A DNA stretch of 64,000 nt from Anisodus tanguticus. Taxonomy: Eukaryota > Streptophyta > Magnoliopsida > Solanales > Solanaceae. Both the position numbers and the translations under genes were made by a program. The stretch lies in the NCBI GenBank assembly GCA_034509755.1, contig CM067557.1:14554001-14618000 (forward strand). Reading direction: 5' to 3'. Below, piece after piece: positions 57,321 to 64,000 of the stretch (position 1 is the first letter of the stretch; every line of letters starts with the position of its first letter). Under the pieces are notes generated by a model, which saw only the letters and a program-made list of their open reading frames with translations, ran no database searches and was not told where the DNA came from.

Positions 57321-57357
57321 ACACTAGAGGTCCCTGTTTGCATTGACTATGTTTCTT

Positions 57358-57503
57358 TTGAGCCAAGGGTCTATTGGAACCGGCCTCTCTACCCCTCAAA
57401 GTTAGAGTTAATGTCTGCGTATATTATTTTTTCCACAAAATCTCACAAGTGAGGTTTGGGGAGGGTAAGATGTACGCCTAACTTACCTCGAGGTAGAGGT
57501 GTG
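57358..57503. repeat. Inverted pair of TS-SINE 3' segments
   Basis: The left part (57358-57425) reads as TS SINE in the plus sense: TGAGCCAAGGGTCTATTGGA, then AATGTCTGCGTAT. The right part (about 57440-57503) reads as TS SINE in the minus sense: on that strand ACCTCTACCTCGAGGTAAG, then GCGTACATCTTACCCTCCCC. They meet tail to tail without TTG tails. Confidence 0.6.
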
Positions 57504-57969
57504 TATGATGTTCATTAGAAGATGGAACTTTACACTTTTGGATATGAATACTTTAAAAAGGCCCTTGAAGTCTGGTTTACTAATCTCCTATTTTGGTGGA
57601 ACAATTCTATCTTAAAATCGTCAAAATTTTGAGGTAACTGCCATGTTCAAATTCCTAATTTTGTGTGGATGTGAAATCTCCAAAACTGACAAACATAAAC
57701 CTCTCAAATGTAACAACTTTAAGCTAAACCATCCAAGTTTACAGGTCTATTTCTCAAGAACCACTAGTCTCCCTCATTTTTCTCCCTTTTTATTTGTATT
57801 TTTGGATACCATTGGCTCACAATTTTTTGTACCATCTTGTTAGTTTTCATCACTCATTGCCTTGCAAAACATCATTTCATTTTGCAGAATTCTCCATTTT
57901 CTTGCTTTCTCTGTGAAAGATTCATGCCAACATTAGTTTAGTGTAATATAAATCGCCGAACCCCAAAAT
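57504..57969. other. Upstream region of the WRN-like gene
   Basis: T-rich. No clear TATA box was identified. The frame at 57643-57843 looks non-coding. Confidence 0.4.
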
Positions 57970-59235
57970 ATGGCAGGAATTGTATACTTGAAAACAAATA
58001 GATTCGAGGTTAAACTAGAAGGTATAACCTTTAAAGCAAAAGAGTTTGAATCTTTATTCACAACTGATATTCTTTTCCCAGAAGGTAAAATCTGGGCACA
58101 AGCACCTGTTGTTGGCATTGATGTCATGCGCCACCCTAGGGATCCCAAGATAATCTTGGTTCTCTTGTGTTTCGGAGTAGGTTGTCTGATACTCAGATTT
58201 CATTCCGGGGAACAATTACCCGATCCATTCTTAAAATTTCTTACAGACAAGAGGATCCGTTTTGTTGGTTTTGCAATCCCGGAAAAGAAAGATTTGTTCC
58301 CATTCGAAGAACTAGGCTTGACTAAAGAAAAAGTTGACATAGGCTACCTTGCTACCAAATTCTTCAATGACCCAAAGTACAAGAGATATGAACTAGGAGA
58401 TTTAGCGCGAAAAGTTCTTGGGGTCAAGAAAATGATTGGCCTTACACAGGCATCGTCTTTCGAGAGACATGAGCAAATCAAATGTGCCATCTGTCAACTT
58501 TTTATATCCAGCGTGGTCGCCATGTCATTTTTCACCACGAAAGACAAGAAAAAATTGGCAGAAGCTCCGAAAAAGTCCTCATTTTTGAAGAGCCTGTCTC
58601 TGCCTTTAGAAGGATGGTTCAAATTGCCTAAAGCCAAAAAGGGAGACAATTTTCCCTCTGCGCAAACAACAAATGATGAAGATTTTCGTGTCACCAACAT
58701 AGTTCATGCTGCACCCAAACATGAAGAGCCGACAAATGATAATGACTTAATTCACACCAAAATTGCACAGGATACCTTCTGTGATGATTTTGGAGAACGT
58801 GTCAACGGCGATGATTATGACCAAGTAAAATGTAGTGAGGTTAACTTAGAAGATTTTTTTCCTCATGTAAGAGGTGGTGAAGTGGATTATGGTGATGAAT
58901 TTGTCCGAGCCAAAGTTAGTGAGGAGGATAAATTAGGTGATGATTCTACTTATGACAAAGCTATAGAGGTTACAAATATAAATGATGACGCGACGAAGAA
59001 AGCTGCCAAAGATAAAGAGGTTACTGCAAATGATGATTCGAATAAAGAAGCCGTTTGTCAAATAAAAAAGAGGCCTTTGAAAGGGATTCTGAAATGTCCA
59101 TCTTCTAATTTGGATGCTTGGAATGCTACTTCATCAAATCCTGATTCCCTTGTGTCAATGGACAAGGACGAACGAAACGTTAGAGGTTCATTGAGAAGAG
59201 CCAATTCCAAGGGGTTTAATGTTAAATTTAACTAA
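57970..59235 (+). CDS. WRN/RNase D-like exonuclease-domain protein, catalytic residues missing
   Basis: This is a 421-aa single-exon ORF. Residues about 40-190 follow the 3'-5' exonuclease fold of Werner-like plant proteins: VVGIDV (48-52), ILVLLCFGVGCLILRF (62-77), FLTDKRIRFVGFAI (90-103), VDIGYLAT (122-129) and LGDLARKVLGV (142-152). The DEDD acids are mostly absent. D51 stands, but the partner Glu is Met53, the motif II Asp is not at its usual place, and motif III has Gln176 where Asp is expected. Activity is therefore unlikely. The rest (about 195-421) is charged and acidic with Asp-rich segments, a KGILK motif at 371-375 and an RRANS site near the C-terminus. The start is chosen as the first ATG, shortly after an in-frame upstream region without domain similarity. 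Function unknown. Confidence 0.8.
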   Translation: MAGIVYLKTNRFEVKLEGITFKAKEFESLFTTDILFPEGKIWAQAPVVGIDVMRHPRDPKIILVLLCFGVGCLILRFHSGEQLPDPFLKFLTDKRIRFVGFAIPEKKDLFPFEELGLTKEKVDIGYLATKFFNDPKYKRYELGDLARKVLGVKKMIGLTQASSFERHEQIKCAICQLFISSVVAMSFFTTKDKKKLAEAPKKSSFLKSLSLPLEGWFKLPKAKKGDNFPSAQTTNDEDFRVTNIVHAAPKHEEPTNDNDLIHTKIAQDTFCDDFGERVNGDDYDQVKCSEVNLEDFFPHVRGGEVDYGDEFVRAKVSEEDKLGDDSTYDKAIEVTNINDDATKKAAKDKEVTANDDSNKEAVCQIKKRPLKGILKCPSSNLDAWNATSSNPDSLVSMDKDERNVRGSLRRANSKGFNVKFN

Positions 59236-59569
59236 ACAGTGTCTACTACTACTAATACATAACTATCTATATTCGGCGTAGCTGAGAACTCCATACATCA
59301 CTATGTCGATGTTATGATTTTTCTCAACATGTAACTGCCAGAAATCTGTACATTTTCATTAGGTAGACATCTGGAAGTTGTAAACTTTTGGTAACTGTTA
59401 TCAATCAGATACATTGATTCAAAAGTTAACCAGGTAGGCAGTGACAATATAATTTCAGAAAATTTCTTGATCTTTCTATTTGGTTGGTCGACTTACTTAG
59501 GATTGAGGTGTTGCGTGGTTTTTTCAAAACTGAAGTGTTACCATATTAAACAGATAATACATAAAGCTA
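59236..59569. other. Intergenic stretch, nothing recognised
   Basis: This is the 3' flank of the WRN-like gene, AT-rich, with no repeats or genes that I can support. Confidence 0.4.
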
Positions 59570-59644
59570 GCTGGAAGGTGAGACTTGGAGTAACTGGTAA
59601 AGTTGTTGCCATGTGATCAGGAGGTCACGAGTTCAAGCCGTGGA
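59570..59644 (+). mobile_element. Au-type SINE head, interrupted by copia G
   Basis: A-box-like TGGAGTAACTGG (59586-59597) and B-box region GGTCACGAGTTCAAGCC (59623-59639) match the Au SINE 5' part. It breaks off at GCCGTGGA, exactly where the copia LTR begins. Confidence 0.75.
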
Positions 59645-59850
59645 TGTAAACATGTAAATATAGGAAACAATATATTCCCTACCCATAATTAGAATATTTC
59701 CATATATTGTGTAAATATAATTATGGTAAGACTAGGATTCCTCTTTTGTATAGGCTTAGGATTCCTATTGTATAAGGGATGAATATTGTACTCTATATAT
59801 ACCTTGATATTAATGAAAGACTCCCCAAGGGAGATTAATATCATCTTACA
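59645..59850 (+). repeat. 5' LTR of copia element G, with PBS
   Basis: 206 bp, TGTAAACATG to ATCTTACA. TGGTATCAAGAGCC (59851-59864) follows directly as a tRNA-Met-type primer-binding site. A TATA-like CTATATATACC is at about 59792. Confidence 0.93.
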
Positions 59851-59987
59851 TGGTATCAAGAGCCAAATAAACAAAACCCTAAAAACCTTTCTCTTCCACA
59901 GCCGCCGGCTGCCTCTCCTACGCCGCGACCCTCCCGGATTTTCTTCTTGCTTTTCGGGTTTTGTTCTTCCTTTCTTCTCTTCTCTAA

Positions 59988-60695
59988 ATGGCTATCCCTG
60001 ATTCTTCCACAATTTCTGACGCCTCTACCTCCACAAATCCCACCACAAAGTCATCACCCCCGTTTCATCCCGCCCTTACTGTTTCCAACATCAAGAACCA
60101 TATTCCCATTATTCTTGATCAAGAAAACAACCACTATTCTCACTAGGTTGAACTATTTCGCAATCATGCATGTCTCTATAACGTGCTTGACCATATTGAT
60201 GACACTATTCCGCGCCCTACGGAGGTTGATGATTCTATCTGGCATCGTCTCGACGCCGGTGTCAAACAATGGATATATGGTAGTATCTCTCAGGATTTGC
60301 TCCTTACTATCATGAAATCTGACTCCACAGCCCTTGACTTGTGGAATCGTTTGGAGGAAATTTTTCAGGACAACAAGCACACTCGTGCCGTGTATTTGGA
60401 AGAACAGTTCAACAAAACATGTCTTGAAAACTTCTCCAATGTCTCTGAGTACTGTAAGCAGCTTAAACTTCTAGCGGATCAACTCTCCAACATCGCACGC
60501 CATCACGACGATAAAATGGTGCTACAAATGATTTCTGGCCTTACTAAGGGCGAATATGATACTTTGGCCACCATAATTCAACAGGCAAATCCGCTACCGA
60601 GTTTTAACAAAGCTCGCTCACAATTGTTGCTCGAAGAAACCCGTCATGCTAAGCAGGATGAGCACGCCCAGCAGGTGTTAGCTGTCGACACGTAA
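59988..60695 (+). pseudogene. Copia G gag with in-frame TAG stop
   Basis: It starts MAIPDSSTISDASTSTNP. The conserved segment HPALTVSNIKNHIPIILD matches gag of element B. A TAG at 60144-60146 replaces the Trp codon seen in the conserved YATW/HYSHW position. Downstream, in the same frame, LWNRLEEIFQDNKHTRAVYL and LEETRHAKQDEHAQQV continue to a stop at 60695. A Gly/Arg-rich region follows in another frame, without a CCHC finger. Confidence 0.88.
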
Positions 60696-61128
60696 CCCCA
60701 AGATCAGACGCCACCAGACAACTCCCAACAGCGGCAGGGCCGCGGCGGCAAGGGTGGAAAAGGCCGCTGCGGTAGAGGAGACCATGGTCGTGGCAAGGGT
60801 CGCGGTCAACAGAACCAACAACAGCAACAACAATAGAGATCGCAGAACAACTGGGCCGCGGCTCCTCAGCAGTTCATCTACGGCAACGCGGCGCCCCAGT
60901 ACAGAGACGCGGCACCCCAGTTCAGAGCCGCGGTGCCAAGTCCATTCCGGTACCGGCGGCCATACAATCCGTATTCTTACCCCGGTTTGTTAGGCCCCGC
61001 TCCACCCCACGGCACAAGAGCCCACTTCATGCAAGGTCGAGTCCCGCACCCTCCTCCGGCATGACACCCACCGAGTTGGGTCGGGCGTTCAAAGACCCTC
61101 TCTATGCAACGACGACAATACTTGGTAC

Positions 61129-63570
61129 ATGGACTCGGGCGCCACATCTCACGTCACCCAGTCTGCAGGTACTATTCCTAAATTGTTTAGTTTAAAGCAT
61201 CCTCAATATGTTACAGTTGGTAGTGGACAACACATTCCAGTTAAGGGTTATGGTACCTCATACACACAACCTCCTCATCCACCCTTCTCCCTAAAAAACA
61301 CCCTATATGCCCCACACATGATTAAGAACCTCATATCTGTCCGCCAATTTACTCGTAATAATTATGTCTCTGTGGATTTTGACCCTTTTGGTTTTACTGT
61401 GAAGGATCTTCATACGGGGACACCTCTTACGAGATGCAATAGCACGGGGGATCTCTATCCATTCACTTCTACCTCCGCTGCCAGATCTTTCTCTCCCGTC
61501 ACTCTAGCGGCTGTTTCTTCTTCAACTTGGCATAATAGGCTTGGTCAACCAGGAGTCCCAGTTTTTAATTTTCTTAGAGGCAACAATTTCATTGCTTGCA
61601 ATGGGAAACTTGCCCAAAATTGTGTTTCTTGCTCTTTAGGCAAACATATTCGTCTTCCGTTCAAATCATCTACTAGTGTTACATTTGCTTCTTTTGATAT
61701 CATACATGCCGATTTATGGACATCTCCTATCTCTAGTTCTCTCGGTCATAAATACTATCTTGCGTTGCTTGATGATTTTTCACACTACGTTTGGTTATAC
61801 CCTCTTAAATTTAAATCAGAAGTGTTTGTCAAATTTCTTGAGTTTCGCAAGTTCATTCAAACACAATTTGAAAAAGGCATAAAATCATTTCAGTGCGATA
61901 ATGATCGTGAATTCAATAACTCTATGTTTCACCGCTTTTGTACCAATAATGGCATGGTCTTTCGCTTCTCCTGCCCTCATACCTCACCACAAAACAGTAA
62001 AGCTGAAAGAATCATCCGCACCATTAACAATATGATTTGCACCCTATTGATTCATGCCTCCCTCCCTCCACCCTTCTGGGTCTATGCTGCTAAAATGTCA
62101 AAATACACTCTAAATATTCTCCCTACTAGCACTCTTCACAATATGACCCCTACCGAAATCCTCTACCATAGAATCCGCTCTTATGATCATCTACAAATTT
62201 TTGGTTGTCTGTGCTATCCCAACCTTAGCTCCACCGCCCCTCACAAGCTCGCTCCTAGGTCCACTCCATGTGTCTTTCTAGGATTCCCGCCGAACCATAG
62301 GGGCTATCTATGCTATGACTTATCGACTCGTCAGATCCACATATCTCGTCACGTCACATTCGACGAGACCACATTCCCGTTTTTGAATCTTCCAAAATTC
62401 CAAAAACAGGACTACTCATTTCTTGACGAGTCTGCCATCTCTCCCCTCATAATCGAACAACTCACATCCTCTGTTCCGTCGTCGAGCCGCGGCGCCCGAT
62501 TTCCCAGAGAGCAATCTTTTGAAACACCGTCGACAGCACCGCGGCCCTGTGCTGAGGCACCGCGACGCCCAAACTTCAGAGAAGCCTGTCAACCTTCTAG
62601 CGCCGCGACTCTCGATCCAGGAGCCGCAGCGCCTCCGATGGCTTCATCCCCACCTTATCCTTATCCGACTTTACCCCCCGTCTTAGACACCACTCCGCCA
62701 CCCACTGTCCCTACCCATCCAATGGAAACTCGTTCAAAGCATGGAATCTTCAAACCCAAAGTCCATTTCAACTTGTCTGCCCAAACCATCTCTCCACTTC
62801 CAAAGAACCCAAAATTGGCCAAACAAGACCCTAATTGGAATGCGGCTATGTATGAGGAATTCAATGCTTTAACTAAACAGCACACATGGGATCTAGTACC
62901 TAGACCCGAGGGGGTGAATGCCATTCGTTGTATGTGGCTATTTCGTCACAAGTTCAGAGACAATGGGGATCTTGAGAGGTATAAGGCCCATCTTGTGTCT
63001 AATGGCACAAATCAACAGAAGGGCATTGATTATGGTGAGACCTTCAGCCTGGTTGTCAAACCGGCTACCATCCGCACAGTTTTGAGCATTGCCATGGGCA
63101 AACACTGGCCGATCCATCAGCTTGATGTGAAGAATGCATTCTTAAATGGGGATATGAGAGAGACAGTCTACATGCATCAGCCACCAGGGTTCACCCATCC
63201 AGCAGTTCCTCACTATGTGTGCCGTCTCCATAAGTCACTATATGGCCTGAAGCAGGCCCCCGTGCATGGTATGATCGCTTTGCCGGTATATCTTGCGATT
63301 GGGTTTGTATGCAAGAAGAGTGATACATCACTTTTCATTTTTCATCGAGGTAGTAGCACCGCTTACTTATTACTTTACGTGGATGATATTGTTCTTACCG
63401 CCTCCTCCGACGGATTGAAAAATGAGATTATTGTCTTGCTCAAGTCCGAATTTGCAATGACCGATTTGGGGAAGCTGAGTTACTTTTTGGGGATATCAGT
63501 GACCAGGTCTGCCAATCATATGTTCTTGTGTCGGCGTAAGTATCCGAGAAGAGATTGTGTACGGGGCTAA
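61129..63570 (+). CDS. Copia G pol (protease, integrase, reverse transcriptase), 813-aa open frame
   Basis: The frame begins at the protease site (MDSGATSHVTQS). The pre-integrase finger (WHNRLGQPG, CVSCSLGKH) follows. Integrase has D (HADLWTSP), D (CDNDREFNN) and E (NSKAERIIRTINN). A Pro/Ser-rich linker leads to reverse transcriptase (HTWDLVPRPEG, HQLDVKNAFLNGDMRETVYM, catalytic YVDDIVLTAS). At 63262-63288 nine residues (VHGMIALPV) are out of the family frame. The frame then closes at 63570, where a frameshift separates it from the rest. No start codon of the intact polyprotein lies upstream in frame. Confidence 0.9.
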   Translation: MDSGATSHVTQSAGTIPKLFSLKHPQYVTVGSGQHIPVKGYGTSYTQPPHPPFSLKNTLYAPHMIKNLISVRQFTRNNYVSVDFDPFGFTVKDLHTGTPLTRCNSTGDLYPFTSTSAARSFSPVTLAAVSSSTWHNRLGQPGVPVFNFLRGNNFIACNGKLAQNCVSCSLGKHIRLPFKSSTSVTFASFDIIHADLWTSPISSSLGHKYYLALLDDFSHYVWLYPLKFKSEVFVKFLEFRKFIQTQFEKGIKSFQCDNDREFNNSMFHRFCTNNGMVFRFSCPHTSPQNSKAERIIRTINNMICTLLIHASLPPPFWVYAAKMSKYTLNILPTSTLHNMTPTEILYHRIRSYDHLQIFGCLCYPNLSSTAPHKLAPRSTPCVFLGFPPNHRGYLCYDLSTRQIHISRHVTFDETTFPFLNLPKFQKQDYSFLDESAISPLIIEQLTSSVPSSSRGARFPREQSFETPSTAPRPCAEAPRRPNFREACQPSSAATLDPGAAAPPMASSPPYPYPTLPPVLDTTPPPTVPTHPMETRSKHGIFKPKVHFNLSAQTISPLPKNPKLAKQDPNWNAAMYEEFNALTKQHTWDLVPRPEGVNAIRCMWLFRHKFRDNGDLERYKAHLVSNGTNQQKGIDYGETFSLVVKPATIRTVLSIAMGKHWPIHQLDVKNAFLNGDMRETVYMHQPPGFTHPAVPHYVCRLHKSLYGLKQAPVHGMIALPVYLAIGFVCKKSDTSLFIFHRGSSTAYLLLYVDDIVLTASSDGLKNEIIVLLKSEFAMTDLGKLSYFLGISVTRSANHMFLCRRKYPRRDCVRG

Positions 63571-64000
63571 GATGGCGAACGCAAAGAGGTGCCTACTCCG
63601 GTTGATTCCAAATCTAAGCTCGGTGCTATGGATGGTGCTCCGGTCTCGATCCTACTCGTATAGGAGCCTTGCGGTGCACTTCGGTAACTCACATTCACCG
63701 GCCGGACATAGCTTATGTTTGTTCGGCGGTGTGCTTATTCATGCATGCCCCTAGGAAGTCTCATTTCACTGCTCTTAAGCGTATCATTCGATACATTAAG
63801 GGCACTTTTGATTATGGTTTGCATCTATACCCCTCTACACTAGACAAGTTGCTTTCATATACGGATGCAGATTGGGCAGGGTGTCCGGACACGCGACGCT
63901 CCACCTCCGGCTTTTGTATTTTCTTAGGGGATAATCTGATTTCTTGGTCCGCTGCGACAGGCTACCCTATCTCGCTCCGATCTTGAGGCCGAGTACGAGG
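63557..64000 (+). pseudogene. Copia G RNase H region, frame-broken and cut by window end
   Basis: Two frames carry the region after the reverse transcriptase. The motifs HRPDIAYVCSAVCLFMHAPR, ALKRIIRYIKGTFDYGLHLY and DADWAGCPDTRRSTSGFCIF are clear. A last shift at about 63950 moves into QATLSRSDLEAEYE. Confidence 0.85.

Larger units (their letters stand above)
59645..64000 (+). mobile_element. Ty1/copia element G, 5' LTR to RNase H, cut by window end
   Basis: The order is LTR, primer-binding site, gag, protease, integrase, reverse transcriptase, RNase H, as in Ty1/copia. Pol similarity is close to elements B and F (for example HQLDVKNAFL and TRRSTSG). Lesions include a TAG stop in gag, frameshifts between gag and pol, at about 63540, and in RNase H. 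The 3' LTR is outside the window. Confidence 0.95.

Overview
This is a gene-poor, transposon-rich piece of a plant nuclear genome. It is most likely from the nightshade family (Solanaceae). Three things point there: several TS-type SINEs ending in TTG repeats, Au-type SINE pieces, and Ty1/copia, hAT and Tc1/PIF-type MITE families of the kind common in that family. This assignment rests on recognition by eye; no search was run.

Five host genes are visible. On the minus strand there is a VOZ zinc-finger transcription factor (18759 down to 15118; four coding exons, 475 aa, plus a 5'-UTR intron). Also on the minus strand is an OPA3-like mitochondrial protein gene (33283 down to 24617). Its four exons are recognisable, but two single-base insertions break the frame and a complete 5.1-kb copia element sits in intron 2. 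On the plus strand are a two-exon dirigent gene (47898-48957), an intronless replication-type histone H3.1 gene (55981-56391) with three Hex/octamer promoter elements, and a 421-aa protein with a degenerate WRN/RNase D-like exonuclease domain (57970-59235).

The rest is mobile DNA in layers. 1-2490: minus-strand copia element A, cut by the window edge. 3146-5662: gypsy-type solo-LTR-like sequence nested in a copia LTR scrap, followed by a local duplication across the junction. 5800-6340: LINE fragment. 10894-14365: complete hAT element with TSD TATTCAAA and a broken transposase. 25825-30946: complete copia element B (TSD GTTAT). 34834-40551: heavily decayed copia element C. 41086-47443: hAT-like non-autonomous element with a triplicated 170-bp segment, itself hit by complete copia element D (42415-46971, TSD ATAAC). 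49700-53045: decayed minus-strand copia E, abutting the 3' end of plus-strand copia F (53046-54293). 59645 to the window end: plus-strand copia G, inserted in an Au-type SINE. Every autonomous-type element seen carries disabling lesions.

I found no CRISPR array, operon or evidently new biochemical system. The most useful observations are the insertion histories that can be read directly from target-site duplications and paralogous empty sites, the predicted catalytic loss in the WRN-like protein, the frame-broken OPA3-like gene, a GC-AG intron in VOZ, and repeat arrays inside introns and transposons.
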